Notes: a model not told the origin generated them from the sequence alone. DNA of 64,000 nt from Sinorhizobium sp. 6-70 (GCF_030124375.1 NZ_JASKLS010000017.1:1-64000), one strand, 5' to 3'. Counted from the stretch's first letter, positions 1-8,396 are shown. Translations and numbers: made by a program.

Positions 1-1
1 C

Positions 2-253
2 ATCGGGGTGGCCGGCGCCGGCCAGGAGATAGCCACCCGGCCGTTCCAGCTGGTCACCGGCCGCACCTGGATGGGCACCGCCTTCGGCGGCGCGCGCGGG
101 CGCACCGACGTGCCGAAGATCGTCGACTGGTACATGGAGGGCAAGATCGCAATCGACCCGATGATCACCCACACGATGCCGCTCGACGACATCAACAAGG
201 GCTTCGAGCTGATGCATTCCGGCGAAAGCATCCGCTCGGTCGTCGTCTATTGA
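2..253 (+). CDS. S-(hydroxymethyl)glutathione dehydrogenase (class III alcohol dehydrogenase), C-terminal fragment
   Basis: Only the last 83 codons are present; the gene begins upstream of the window. The visible part starts inside the Rossmann domain (a GVAGAGQEI stretch), continues through GRTWMGTAFGGARGR and ends with the MPLDDINKGFELMHSGESIR tail typical of class III zinc alcohol dehydrogenases. The family oxidises S-hydroxymethylglutathione, formed from formaldehyde and glutathione, to S-formylglutathione with NAD+. The product is the substrate of the next gene, S-formylglutathione hydrolase, 8 bases downstream, so the two are probably cotranscribed. The fragment cannot show the zinc ligands, so the call rests on the C-terminal pattern and the neighbourhood. 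Confidence 0.88.
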   Translation: MGVAGAGQEIATRPFQLVTGRTWMGTAFGGARGRTDVPKIVDWYMEGKIAIDPMITHTMPLDDINKGFELMHSGESIRSVVVY

Positions 254-261
254 GCGTGAAG

Positions 262-1092
262 ATGGAACTCGTAACGCAAAACCAATGTTTCGGCGGGACG
301 CAGTCGGTCTACCGGCACATGTCCGAGGTCTGCGGCGTCGAGATGACGTTCGGCCTCTACCTGCCGCCACAGGCACGGACACGGCCTGTCCCGCTGCTCT
401 GGTATCTCTCGGGGCTGACCTGCACCCACGAGAACGCCATGATAAAGGCGGGCCTGCAGCGGCACGCGGCGGAAGCGGGACTGGCGGTGGTTTTCCCCGA
501 TACCTCGCCGCGCGGCGAAGGCGTCGCCGACGACGAGGCCTATGATCTCGGTCAGGGCGCAGGCTTCTACGTCAATGCGACGCAGAAGCCCTGGGCACGG
601 CACTACCAGATGTACGATTACATCGTCACGGAATTGCCCGCCCTGCTGCAGGAGCAATTTCCGCTGAGCGGCGTCAACGGCGTTACCGGGCACTCGATGG
701 GCGGTCACGGCGCGCTGACGATCGCCTTTCGGAATCCTTCGCTGTTCCGCTCCGTTTCCGCCTTTGCACCGATTGTCAATCCGACCCGGTCCGACTGGGG
801 CCGCAAGCAGTTCTCGGCCTATCTCGGCGACGACGAAGCCCATTGGGGCATGTACGACGCCTGCCTGCTCCTCAGCGAGCTTGGCTGGCAGGGCGATATC
901 CTGATCGATCAGGGCTCGGCAGACCAGTTCCTGGGACAGTTGCAGCCCGAGGCGATGTCCCGGCTCATGGCCGAGCGCCGCCAGCCCGGCGTCCTCAGGA
1001 TGCAGGCGGGATATGACCATAGCTACTACTTCGTGGCGAGCTTCGGCGAAGACCACGTGCGCTGGCATGCAGAGCGGTTGAACACCGCGTAA
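262..1092 (+). CDS. fghA: S-formylglutathione hydrolase
   Basis: A cytosolic esterase of 276 residues that hydrolyses S-formylglutathione to formate and glutathione, the second step of glutathione-dependent formaldehyde oxidation. The nucleophile elbow is GHSMGGHGA with Ser145; the Asp and His of the triad are expected at DQGSADQF and AGYDHSYYF near the C-terminus. The N-terminal QNQCFGGTQSVY and GLYLPPQ segments are also family hallmarks. I chose the ATG at 262, which gives the usual N-terminus; a TTG at 250 in the same frame would overlap the upstream stop. It lies directly behind the dehydrogenase that makes its substrate and ahead of the methanol dehydrogenase genes. Confidence 0.95.
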   Translation: MELVTQNQCFGGTQSVYRHMSEVCGVEMTFGLYLPPQARTRPVPLLWYLSGLTCTHENAMIKAGLQRHAAEAGLAVVFPDTSPRGEGVADDEAYDLGQGAGFYVNATQKPWARHYQMYDYIVTELPALLQEQFPLSGVNGVTGHSMGGHGALTIAFRNPSLFRSVSAFAPIVNPTRSDWGRKQFSAYLGDDEAHWGMYDACLLLSELGWQGDILIDQGSADQFLGQLQPEAMSRLMAERRQPGVLRMQAGYDHSYYFVASFGEDHVRWHAERLNTA

Positions 1093-1105
1093 GGGAGAGG
1101 AAGGC

Positions 1106-1519
1106 ATGGCTTTTAGACCTGGTACAGCACTGACCGCAGTCGTCGTATTTGGTGGAGTTCTCGCAGGCGCGGTTGCGCCGGCGCTTGCTCTCGATCCCGC
1201 GGCCGGCGACCCGGCAGCGGGCAAAACGGTGTTTCGCAAGTGTCAGGCCTGCCATGCGATCGGTCCGGACGCGAAATCGAAGACCGGTCCGCTGCTCACC
1301 GGTGTGGTCGACCGTCCGGCCGGCAAAATCGAAGGGTTCTCCTATTCCCCCGCCATGACCAAGGCGGCCGAGGGTGGATTAACCTGGACGCCCGAGAAGA
1401 TCGCCGAGTTCGTGACCAATCCGAAAGCCTTTTTGCCCGGCACGAAGATGACCTTTGCGGGTTTGCGCAAGGACCAGGAGCGCGCCGATCTGATCGCATA
1501 TTTGGCAACATTTCCTTAA
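1106..1519 (+). CDS. Periplasmic class I cytochrome c (c2/c550 type)
   Basis: A 137-residue precursor with a signal peptide (hydrophobic AVVVFGGVLAGAVAPALA ending about residue 29) and a single haem site CQACH at residues 46-50. The sixth ligand is probably Met115 in GTKMTFAG, as in mitochondrial-type cytochrome c. A GGAGAGGAAGG-like Shine-Dalgarno stretch precedes the ATG. It sits between fghA and xoxF, so it may carry electrons from XoxF/XoxG towards a terminal oxidase. The dedicated XoxG is encoded separately downstream, so this is more likely the secondary acceptor. It is similar in kind to cytochromes called CycB or CycM in rhizobia, but I would not fix the symbol. Confidence 0.88.
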   Translation: MAFRPGTALTAVVVFGGVLAGAVAPALALDPAAGDPAAGKTVFRKCQACHAIGPDAKSKTGPLLTGVVDRPAGKIEGFSYSPAMTKAAEGGLTWTPEKIAEFVTNPKAFLPGTKMTFAGLRKDQERADLIAYLATFP

Positions 1520-1681
1520 GCGACGGAGGAGCGGAAACCCAAAAGCAGAGGTGCCCCGGGCTCATTGAAGCGGCGGGGATAGTGTCGCAGGCCGGTACCG
1601 GGAAGTGAGGAGACCCACGAGGTTTTCCCGGGGCGACGGGGTGAGTGGCCCTGATCGGCAGCACTCGAGAGGAGGATGAAA
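1520..1681 (+). promoter_or_regulatory. xoxF upstream region and possible structured leader
   Basis: This 162-base gap holds two complementary 8-mers, GCCCCGGG at 1553-1560 and CCCGGGGC at 1627-1634, that could close a loop of about 66 bases. Inside lies the self-complementary CCGGTACCGG near 1592-1601. A strong GGAGG at 1671-1675 is the ribosome binding site for the ATG at 1682. I did not find the conserved core of a known riboswitch class. Promoter elements are not clear. Confidence 0.35.
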
Positions 1682-3487
1682 ATGAAACGACTTCTTACAT
1701 TGCTTGCCTTCATTTCGATAGGCGGCAGCGCGCAGGTCGCTCTCGCTAACTCGGAATTGCAGAAGCTTATCGATGATCCCAACCAATGGGCTATCCAGAC
1801 CGGCGACTACGCCAACCTGCGCTACTCGAAGCTCGACCAGATCAACAAGGACAATGTCGGGAAACTGCAGGTGGCATGGACTTTCTCGACCGGCATTCTG
1901 CGCGGTCATGAAGGTGCGCCGCTCGTCGTCGGCGACATCATGTACGTCCATACGCCGTTTCCGAATACGGTCTACGCCCTGGACCTCAAGAAGGACGGCC
2001 AGATCCTCTGGAAATACGAACCGAAACAGGATCCGAACGTCATTCCTGTGATGTGCTGCGACACGGTTAACCGCGGCGTCGCCTATGCGGATAACAAGAT
2101 CTTCCTGCATCAGGCCGACACAACGGTCGTCGCGCTCGACGCCAAGACCGGCAACGTCATCTGGAGCGTCAAGAACGGTGATGCTACCAAGGGCGAGACC
2201 AATACCGCCACCGTCATGCCCGTGAAGGACAAGATTCTCGTCGGCATATCCGGCGGCGAATTCGGTGTCCGCGGCCACGTGACGGCCTATTCGATGGCGG
2301 ATGGCAAGGTCCTGTGGCGCGGTTACTCCATGGGCCCGGACAGCGATACGCTGATGGATCCTGAAAAGACCACCCATTTGGGCAAGCCGGTCGGCAAGGA
2401 CTCGGGCCTCACCACCTGGGAAGGCGATCAATGGAAGATCGGCGGCGGGACGACCTGGGGCTGGTATGCCTACGATCCCGAAGCGAACCTGATGTACTAC
2501 GGATCGGGCAACCCTTCGACCTGGAACCCGACCCAACGGCCCGGCGACAATCGTTGGTCGATGACCATATGGGCGCGTGATGTCGACACCGGCATGGCCA
2601 AATGGGTCTACCAGATGACGCCCCATGACGAATGGGACTATGACGGCGTCAACGAGATGATCCTGACCGATCAGCAGATCGACGGCAAGGATCGCAAGCT
2701 GCTGACCCATTTCGACCGCAATGGCTTCGGCTATACGATGGACCGCGTCACCGGCGAACTTCTGGTGGCGCAGAAATACGATCCAAAGGTCAACTGGGCG
2801 AGTGAAGTGGTCATGGACCCGAAGTCGGACCAGTATGGCCGGCCGCAGGTCGTCGCGCAGTATTCGACCGAGCAGAATGGCGAGGACACCAACTCGACCG
2901 GTATCTGCCCGGCAGCGCTCGGATCCAAGGACCAGCAGCCCGCGGCCTATTCGCCGAAGACAGAGCTGTTCTACGTGCCCACCAACCATGTCTGCATGGA
3001 CTACGAACCGTTCCGGGTGAACTACACCGCCGGCCAGCCCTATGTCGGGGCAACGCTGTCGATGTACCCGCCGAAGGATAGCCACGGCGGCATGGGCAAC
3101 TTCATTGCCTGGGACAACAAGGAAGGCAAGATCAAGTGGTCCCTGCCGGAACCGTTCTCCGTCTGGTCGGGCGCTCTGGCAACGGCGGGCGACGTGGTCT
3201 TCTACGGAACGCTCGAGGGCTATCTGAAGGCGGTCGACGCCGCGACCGGCAAGGAGCTCTATCGCTTCAAGACGCCTTCCGGGGTGATCGGCAACGTGAT
3301 GACCTATGCCCGTGACGGCAAGCAGTACGTGGCCGTGCTCTCGGGCGTCGGCGGCTGGGCCGGCATTGGTCTGGCAGCCGGCCTGACCAACCCGAACGAA
3401 GGTCTCGGAGCCGTCGGTGGCTATTCCGCCCTCAGCAACTACACCGCGCTCGGCGGCACGCTCACCGTGTTCAAGCTGCCGGATTGA
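1682..3487 (+). CDS. xoxF: Lanthanide- and PQQ-dependent methanol dehydrogenase XoxF
   Basis: A periplasmic eight-bladed quinoprotein of 601 residues that oxidises methanol to formaldehyde. The vicinal disulfide Cys125-Cys126 (MCCDTV) that packs on PQQ is present. The active site reads PHDEWDYDGVNE with catalytic Asp319 and a second Asp at 321. The extra Asp two residues on is the lanthanide ligand diagnostic of XoxF; calcium MxaF enzymes have Ala there. Tryptophan-dock blades such as GGGTTWGWYAYDPE are clear. A signal peptide (LLTLLAFISIGGSAQVALA) opens the protein. An ATG at 1676 abuts the GGAGG (1671-1675), so the ATG at 1682, with a 6-base spacer, is the better start. No mxaI-like small subunit gene is seen. 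xoxG and xoxJ follow. Confidence 0.97.
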   Translation: MKRLLTLLAFISIGGSAQVALANSELQKLIDDPNQWAIQTGDYANLRYSKLDQINKDNVGKLQVAWTFSTGILRGHEGAPLVVGDIMYVHTPFPNTVYALDLKKDGQILWKYEPKQDPNVIPVMCCDTVNRGVAYADNKIFLHQADTTVVALDAKTGNVIWSVKNGDATKGETNTATVMPVKDKILVGISGGEFGVRGHVTAYSMADGKVLWRGYSMGPDSDTLMDPEKTTHLGKPVGKDSGLTTWEGDQWKIGGGTTWGWYAYDPEANLMYYGSGNPSTWNPTQRPGDNRWSMTIWARDVDTGMAKWVYQMTPHDEWDYDGVNEMILTDQQIDGKDRKLLTHFDRNGFGYTMDRVTGELLVAQKYDPKVNWASEVVMDPKSDQYGRPQVVAQYSTEQNGEDTNSTGICPAALGSKDQQPAAYSPKTELFYVPTNHVCMDYEPFRVNYTAGQPYVGATLSMYPPKDSHGGMGNFIAWDNKEGKIKWSLPEPFSVWSGALATAGDVVFYGTLEGYLKAVDAATGKELYRFKTPSGVIGNVMTYARDGKQYVAVLSGVGGWAGIGLAAGLTNPNEGLGAVGGYSALSNYTALGGTLTVFKLPD

Positions 3488-3508
3488 AGCGGCGGTCTTC
3501 GCCCAGGG

Positions 3509-3540
3509 AATGGGCGCGGGCAGTGAAACCCGCGCCCATT
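3509..3540 (+). terminator. Perfect 12-bp hairpin between xoxF and xoxG
   Basis: AATGGGCGCGGG at 3509-3520 pairs perfectly with CCCGCGCCCATT at 3529-3540 across an 8-base loop. No T-run follows; the sequence continues CGTCCCCC. It is therefore more likely an RNA stability or partial attenuation element, giving more xoxF than xoxG message, than a full terminator. Confidence 0.65.
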
Positions 3541-3565
3541 CGTCCCCCGCCTAAAAGGACGCAAG

Positions 3566-4102
3566 ATGACCAGAATCAGACCCGCCGTACCGTTGATCCT
3601 TTCCGTGTTGATGCTTTTTGCCGGCACCGCAGGTGCAGAAGACGCATCGGCTCCCAAGGACAACATCACCGCCGTCCGCAGCGAGAACGGGCGGTATTAC
3701 ACCGCCGACGACGTTCCGACCTTCAATATCGCCAAGGATGGCACGGTCGACTGGATGACCTATTCGGGCTTTCGCCGCTATCACTCCGAATGCCATGTCT
3801 GTCATGGTCCGGAGGGCGAGGGCTCGAGCTACGCACCGGCCTTGAAGAACTCCGCGATAAACTTGGACTACTACGCCTTTCTCGAAGTCGTCACGAACGG
3901 ACGCAAGAAGGTGAATACTGCCGAGCACTCGGTGATGCCCGCCTTCGGCGAGAACGCCAACGTCATGTGTTATCTCGACGACATCTATACCTATTTGAAA
4001 GCGCGTGGCTCCGGCACCTTGCCGCGGGGACGCCCGGCCAAGAAGGAAGCGAAATCGGATGCGATCCGGGAAGCTGAAAAATCGTGCCTCGGCAGTAACT
4101 AG
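3566..4102 (+). CDS. xoxG: XoxG cytochrome c, electron acceptor of XoxF
   Basis: A 178-residue secreted c-type cytochrome with a signal peptide (LILSVLMLFAGTAGA) and one haem site CHVCH at residues 76-80. The region GFRRYHSECHVCHGPEGEG and the downstream VMPAFGENANVMCYLDDIYTYL, which supplies the Met ligand, match the XoxG/MxaG-type cytochromes that take electrons from methanol dehydrogenase. The tail is Lys-rich and ends with a lone Cys. It follows xoxF by 78 bases with a hairpin between, and overlaps the start of xoxJ by 44 bases, as in the usual xoxFGJ order. Confidence 0.92.
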   Translation: MTRIRPAVPLILSVLMLFAGTAGAEDASAPKDNITAVRSENGRYYTADDVPTFNIAKDGTVDWMTYSGFRRYHSECHVCHGPEGEGSSYAPALKNSAINLDYYAFLEVVTNGRKKVNTAEHSVMPAFGENANVMCYLDDIYTYLKARGSGTLPRGRPAKKEAKSDAIREAEKSCLGSN

Positions 4103-4928
4103 CCTCGTCGCAGCAGCCTGTGTTCTCGTCCTGGTCGCCGCCGGTACCGGTCCGGCGGTGGCACAGACATCCGACTTGGTGTCGAAGACAGCTTTCCGTG
4201 TCTGCGCCGATCCGGCCAATCTGCCGATGTCGGATCGCTCTGGCGCCGGGTACGAGAACAAGATTGCCGAGTTGATGGCGTCCAAGCTCGGGCTGCCGTT
4301 GGACTATACGTGGTTTCCGATGGCCACCGGCTTCGTTCGCAAGACGCTGCAGGCCAATGCCTGCGATGTGGTCATTGGTTACGCCCAAGGCGACGAACTG
4401 GTTTTGAATACCAACCACTACTACACATCGGCCTTTGTGCTGATCGTCCCCTCGAGCAGTCCGCTGTCCGACGTCACGAAGCTGTCGGATCCACTGCTCA
4501 AGGACAAGCGCATCGGCATCATCGCGGGAACACCGCCGGCGACGCATATGGCGAGGAACGGACTGCTGCCGAAAGCGAAGCCGTATCATCTGATGGTCGA
4601 TCGTCGTTACGAGGACCCGGCCGACGACATGCTTGCCGATCTGAAGGCTGGCGCCATCGATGCAGCCATCCTCTGGGGCCCGATCGGCGCGCCCTTGGTC
4701 AAGGCGAGCCATCCGGATCTCAAGGTAACGCCGCTCCTGTCCGAGCCGACTCCGCCGAGGCTCTTCTACCGCATCACCATGGGCGTGCGGCAAGGCGAGA
4801 AGGTCTGGGAGCGCAAGCTGAACTCCCTGATCCGCCGGAATCAGTCCGAAATCAACACCATCCTCACGGAGGCGGGCGTGCCGCTCGTGAACGATATGGG
4901 GACAGGGCCGCTCAAGGCGTCACACTGA
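4059..4928 (+). CDS. xoxJ: XoxJ, periplasmic binding-protein-like partner of XoxF
   Basis: A 289-residue protein with a signal peptide (SAVTSLVAAACVLVLVAAGT, residues about 10-30) and a type II periplasmic binding fold: FRVCADPANLPMSDRSGAGY, then a region like KDKRIGIIAGTPPATHMARN. It belongs to the MoxJ/XoxJ family, thought to help activate or mature methanol dehydrogenase. The ATG at 4059 has an AAGGAAG site 9 bases upstream, so it is preferred over in-frame codons further 5'. The start lies inside the xoxG coding end, which suggests translational coupling. An ABC importer role is unlikely because no transporter genes adjoin it. Confidence 0.9.
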   Translation: MRSGKLKNRASAVTSLVAAACVLVLVAAGTGPAVAQTSDLVSKTAFRVCADPANLPMSDRSGAGYENKIAELMASKLGLPLDYTWFPMATGFVRKTLQANACDVVIGYAQGDELVLNTNHYYTSAFVLIVPSSSPLSDVTKLSDPLLKDKRIGIIAGTPPATHMARNGLLPKAKPYHLMVDRRYEDPADDMLADLKAGAIDAAILWGPIGAPLVKASHPDLKVTPLLSEPTPPRLFYRITMGVRQGEKVWERKLNSLIRRNQSEINTILTEAGVPLVNDMGTGPLKASH

Positions 4929-4956
4929 TCCGTGCGCAACTGGCCTGTTCCGCGGC

Positions 4957-5063
4957 CTACTGCATGTTTCCTTAGATCGTAGCCGATTTGAGGATGAAAG
5001 CATCCAGCAATTCAACGTGCTACAGCGTCCTTTGCGCGTCGGGTGAGACGCGCAGCGCGGTAG
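4957..5063. repeat. RIME1-like intergenic palindromic repeat, copy 1
   Basis: A 107-base element with two imperfect palindromes: CTACTGCATG...GATGAAAGCATCCAG, then GTGCTACAGCG...CAGCGCGGTAG. It is closely similar to copies at 41915-42019 and 57451-57557. It lies between the convergent ends of xoxJ and the DUF gene at 5078, so it may also serve as a bidirectional terminator. Length and structure fit my recollection of RIME1 of Rhizobium/Sinorhizobium. This copy is the most diverged of the three. Confidence 0.8.
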
Positions 5064-5077
5064 ACGGCTGCCGCCCC

Positions 5078-5587
5078 TCACGTTTTGAAGACGTGGTTTT
5101 TCAGGATGTAACGAAGACCGCGCAGCCAGCTGTCGTCGGTGTTCGAACGGATGTCGACCGCAAGGCCGCGCAGCATCTCGCCCGAGCGCACGTCGCGTAG
5201 CACGAGGCTTATCGACAGGATGAGGTTGGATATTTTCCGCACTTCGCCAACCAGCACATAGTCCGCTCCGAGCCGGGCGGCCATGCGAACGTCGCAGCCG
5301 TTGCAGTTGGCGGGGTTCGCCGTGTTGGCGAGATCGGTCGCCACGGGATCAGTGGAGACGATGGCGAAACCTTCCGCCGCGAAACGGTCGCGCGCGGCCC
5401 CCTCCAACAGCTTGAGCCGCGCCGTTTCGTCGGCGCGCACGCCGTTGTAGGCGCCCTCCGTCGACAGATCGATGAAGCTCATGCCGAGGAACGCCACCTT
5501 GGCGCCCGGCATCAGCGGCTTGTCCATCCCGGCCAAGGCGAATGTCGGCAGCAAGGCCAGGATCAGCGCTGTCAGGGTGCGTTGCAT
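5078..5587 (-). CDS. Secreted DUF protein of methanol-oxidation clusters (DUF3280/DUF2380-like)
   Basis: A 169-residue protein with a signal peptide (LTALILALLPTFALA) and no recognised catalytic domain. It resembles small periplasmic proteins annotated DUF3280 or DUF2380 that recur next to xoxF and pqq genes; this is from memory, not a search. Visible features are KVAFLGMSFIDLSTEGAYNG near residue 30, a CNGCD pair at mid-length that could form a disulfide or bind metal, and GADYVLVGEVRKISNLILSI, which recalls the beta-strand repeat of CsgG/TolB-like N-terminal folds. It is transcribed against xoxJ and divergent from the binding-protein gene at 5711. Function unknown. Confidence 0.72.
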   Translation of the reverse strand: MQRTLTALILALLPTFALAGMDKPLMPGAKVAFLGMSFIDLSTEGAYNGVRADETARLKLLEGAARDRFAAEGFAIVSTDPVATDLANTANPANCNGCDVRMAARLGADYVLVGEVRKISNLILSISLVLRDVRSGEMLRGLAVDIRSNTDDSWLRGLRYILKNHVFKT

Positions 5588-5710
5588 GGCTCAGCCTAGC
5601 ATAGGCATTTTGCGAAACTACGCTCCTTAAGTATCGGTTCTGCAACAAAAACTGCGCTGTTAATCTCCTTCCCAAGGAAGTGTCAGGAAGATTGGGAGGT
5701 CGTTCCGGTA

Positions 5711-6898
5711 ATGTCCGATCTACGGCTTGCGCTTGCCGTCTTTTGCGCCGCGATGCTCGTCGCGTTGCCTTTGCGGGCGATGGAGGTGAAGGCCGCCGTG
5801 CTCAGGATCGATCGCGTGGTCGGCCCGCCGATCTCGCGGCTTGACGAGCGACCTGCCGATCTCGGTTTTGCCGGCGCCATGCTGGGCAACGAGGACAATC
5901 GGACGACCGGCGCCTTCACGGACACGGATTACACGCTGAAGACGCAAGCGGTCGCACCGGACAAGGCGGCGGCGGCGCTCGATGCGCTGAAAGCCGAAGG
6001 CTTCGGCCTGATCACGGTGATCGCCGAAGGCGATATCCTGAAGGCGCTATCCGACAGGGCGGGTCCCGACGTGCTGCTCTTGAATGCGGGCGCTCGTGAC
6101 GAGACGCTGCGCGACGCCGACTGCCGCGCCAATGTGCTGCATGTCTCGCCGAGCCGCTCCATGCTCAGCGATGGCGTTATTCAGTTCCTCATGTGGAAGA
6201 AATGGCCACGCATCCTCTTGATCCACGGCTCGCATCCCGAGGACCAGCTTCTGGCAGAAAACTATCGCAAATCGGCCGCCAAATTCGGGGCGGAGATCGT
6301 CGAGGAGCGCGAGTTCGTGGACACCGGCGGCGCCCGGCGCACGGATACCGGCCACGTCATGGTGCAAAAGCAGATCCCCGTATTCACCCAGGATGCCGAG
6401 GATTACGACGTGATCATCGCGGCCGACGAAGCCGGCGTCTTCGCACCCTACCTGCCCTATCACTCCTGGAACCCGAGGCCCGTGGCAGGATCTGCGGGCC
6501 TTCGACCGGTGTCCTGGCATGCCGCTCATGAAGCCTGGGGCGCAACGCAGTTCCAGCGCCGCTTCGAAAAACTCGCCGGCCGCAGCATGCGCGAGGAGGA
6601 CTACCAGACCTGGCTTGCCATGCGCGTGATCGGCGAAGCGGTGACGCAGTCCGGCAAGACCGATCCGGCGTCCGTCAGGGCCTATGCCCTTTCGGCGGAT
6701 TTCGAACTGGCGGCGTTCAAGGGCCAGAAGCTGACCTTCCGTCCCTGGAACGGGCAACTGCGCCAGCCGATCCTTTTGACCGACGGCCGCGTGACGGTGT
6801 CCGTCTCGCCGCAGGATGGCTACCTGCACCAGCATTCGCCGCTCGACACGCTCGGTATCGATGCACCTGAAACCGCTTGCCACGCCTTTGGAGGATAG
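5711..6898 (+). CDS. Type I periplasmic binding protein of PQQ-dependent alcohol oxidation systems
   Basis: A 395-residue protein with a signal peptide and the branched-chain amino acid/Leu-Ile-Val binding fold: an IRVVG/LLLNAGARDETLR lobe, FLMWKKWPRILLIHGSHPED, and DYDVIIAADEAGVFAPYLPY. The family (I recall TIGR03863) is found beside quinoprotein alcohol dehydrogenases, normally with a permease and an ABC ATPase. Here neither partner follows. The next gene is a propeller protein, and only a relic of the ATPase is seen at 10753. The protein may thus act as a soluble sensor or have lost its transporter. It starts the + strand accessory operon, with spacing of 1 base to the next gene. Confidence 0.8.
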   Translation: MSDLRLALAVFCAAMLVALPLRAMEVKAAVLRIDRVVGPPISRLDERPADLGFAGAMLGNEDNRTTGAFTDTDYTLKTQAVAPDKAAAALDALKAEGFGLITVIAEGDILKALSDRAGPDVLLLNAGARDETLRDADCRANVLHVSPSRSMLSDGVIQFLMWKKWPRILLIHGSHPEDQLLAENYRKSAAKFGAEIVEEREFVDTGGARRTDTGHVMVQKQIPVFTQDAEDYDVIIAADEAGVFAPYLPYHSWNPRPVAGSAGLRPVSWHAAHEAWGATQFQRRFEKLAGRSMREEDYQTWLAMRVIGEAVTQSGKTDPASVRAYALSADFELAAFKGQKLTFRPWNGQLRQPILLTDGRVTVSVSPQDGYLHQHSPLDTLGIDAPETACHAFGG

Positions 6899-6899
6899 A

Positions 6900-7874
6900 A
6901 TGCTGAGATCCGCAGTGGTGCTTCTACCAGCCGTTCTGGCGTTTGCCGGTCCCGCCGAGGCCAACAAGGTATTCGTGACCAACGAACGCAGCAACAACGT
7001 GACCGTGCTCGACAGCCAGAGCTGGGAGGTGATCGCCACTTTCCCGGCCGGCAACAGGCCGCGCGGCATCACGATCAGCCCGGATGGCAAGGAGCTCTAT
7101 GTCTGCGCTTCGGACGACGACACCGTGCGGGTCTTCGATCCCGAAACCTACAAGGAACTGCATACGCTGCCGTCGGGACCGGATCCGGAACTGTTCGCTC
7201 TCGATCCCTCAGGCAATCCGCTCTACGTCGCCAATGAGGACGACAATCTGGTGACCGTCGTCGATGTCAAGACGCGCCAGGTGCTGGCCGAAATACCCGT
7301 CGGCGTCGAACCGGAAGGCGTTGCTGTCAGCCCGGATGCGAAGACCATCATCAACACCTCCGAAACCACCAATATGGCGCATTTTATCGATGCCTCCACC
7401 TACGAAATCGTCCACAACGTGCGGGTGGACCAGCGCCCGCGCTATGCCGAATTCACCGCCGACGGCAAGAAGCTCTACGTCACCTCTGAAATCGGCGGCA
7501 CCGTTTCGGTGATCGACCTGACGGCGCCCGAGCCGGCGATCGCCAAGAAGATCGGCTTTGCCGTGCCGGGCATTCTGCCGGAATGGTTGCAGCCGGTGGG
7601 CGTCAAGGCGACCAAGGATGGCTCCCGTGTTTTCGTGGCTCTTGGCCCGGCCAATCGGGTTGCGGTGATCGACGCGGCGCGGGATGAAGTTCTCGATTAC
7701 CTGCTTGTCGGGCAGCGTGTCTGGCAGATGGCATTCACCCCGGGCGAGGAATTCCTGGTCACCACGAATGGCAACTCCAACGATGTCAGCATCATCGATG
7801 TCAAGGAGGAAACGGTGATCCGTTCGGTTCAGGTCGGCGAGCAGCCTTGGGGGGTTGTGGTCGCCCCGAATTGA
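6900..7874 (+). CDS. Secreted YVTN beta-propeller protein associated with PQQ-dependent catabolism
   Basis: A 324-residue protein with a short signal peptide (VVLLPAVLAFAGPAEA) followed by about seven repeats of the YVTN type, such as KVFVTNERSNNVTVLD, ELYVCASDDDTVRVFD, PLYVANEDDNLVTVVD and KLYVTSEIGGTVSVID. The match is to the propeller family I recall as TIGR03866, which travels with PQQ dehydrogenases. The role is unproven; a scaffold or binding partner in the periplasm is plausible. The ATG at 6900 has GGAGG just upstream in the end of the preceding gene. Cotranscription with its neighbours is very likely. Confidence 0.87.
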   Translation: MLRSAVVLLPAVLAFAGPAEANKVFVTNERSNNVTVLDSQSWEVIATFPAGNRPRGITISPDGKELYVCASDDDTVRVFDPETYKELHTLPSGPDPELFALDPSGNPLYVANEDDNLVTVVDVKTRQVLAEIPVGVEPEGVAVSPDAKTIINTSETTNMAHFIDASTYEIVHNVRVDQRPRYAEFTADGKKLYVTSEIGGTVSVIDLTAPEPAIAKKIGFAVPGILPEWLQPVGVKATKDGSRVFVALGPANRVAVIDAARDEVLDYLLVGQRVWQMAFTPGEEFLVTTNGNSNDVSIIDVKEETVIRSVQVGEQPWGVVVAPN

Positions 7875-7917
7875 GCGGGAGCAATGCAATGAGATTTATT
7901 GGGGAGGATTTTTCATC

Positions 7918-8361
7918 GTGCATAGGTCGATTTTCACGGCGGTGGCCGCGCTTTTTCTGGCAACCTCGGCCGTCGCCTCGCCGCTTTGCGGCGAGTTCGG
8001 CTTTGCCGGATTGCTCGCCAAATGCAACCGGGGCGAACCTATCGAGATCACGCTCAGTTCCGGCAAGCCGCTCGGCAAAGGCCCAATCGCGCTGCAGTCC
8101 GGCGCCTATTATGAAATGCGTATCACCGCCGACGGGTCGGCGGAACTGGCACTCACCGGCGCACCGTTCTTTCGCGCGATCTGGATGAACGAGATCGTCA
8201 TCAACGGCATAGAAGTGCGCCCCATGGCGATCGACAGCCTCGAATTCGACGAGGCGGGCACGGCGACGCTGTCGTTTGTCGCCATAAAGCCGGGCAGCTA
8301 CGAGGTGAAGATTCCGGAAGCCACAGGCGACAGCCAGAAGGTGCAGATTTCGATTCAGTAA
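7918..8361 (+). CDS. Small secreted protein of the xox accessory operon, function unknown
   Basis: A 147-residue protein starting at GTG 7918, preceded by a GGGGAGGA site. A signal peptide (SIFTAVAALFLATSAVASP) is followed by a mature part rich in beta-strand patterns, for example PIEITLSSGKPLGKGPIALQ, YYEMRITADGSAELALTGAP and FVAIKPGSYEVKIPEATG. This reads like a cupredoxin-like or Ig-like sandwich, but I see no His/Cys/Met copper site; two Cys (LCGEF, AKCNR) near the mature N-terminus may form a disulfide. I do not recognise a named family. It lies between the YVTN protein and an ABC binding protein, all in one direction. Confidence 0.75.
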   Translation: MHRSIFTAVAALFLATSAVASPLCGEFGFAGLLAKCNRGEPIEITLSSGKPLGKGPIALQSGAYYEMRITADGSAELALTGAPFFRAIWMNEIVINGIEVRPMAIDSLEFDEAGTATLSFVAIKPGSYEVKIPEATGDSQKVQISIQ

Positions 8362-8396
8362 GCCGGCCGAAGGTGACGGTTTTTGGGGAGGAGGCA

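Noticed and set aside
1520..1681. A cobalamin or other known riboswitch ahead of xoxF
   Set aside because: The region is GC-rich and pairs with itself, but I could not match the conserved core of any known class.
1562..3085. A 507-codon minus-strand frame opposite xoxF
   Set aside because: xoxF is unmistakable on the + strand; the antisense product shows no family pattern.
1682..3487. Calcium-dependent MxaF instead of XoxF
   Set aside because: The site reads DEWDYDGVNE with Asp two residues after the catalytic Asp, and no mxaI is nearby.
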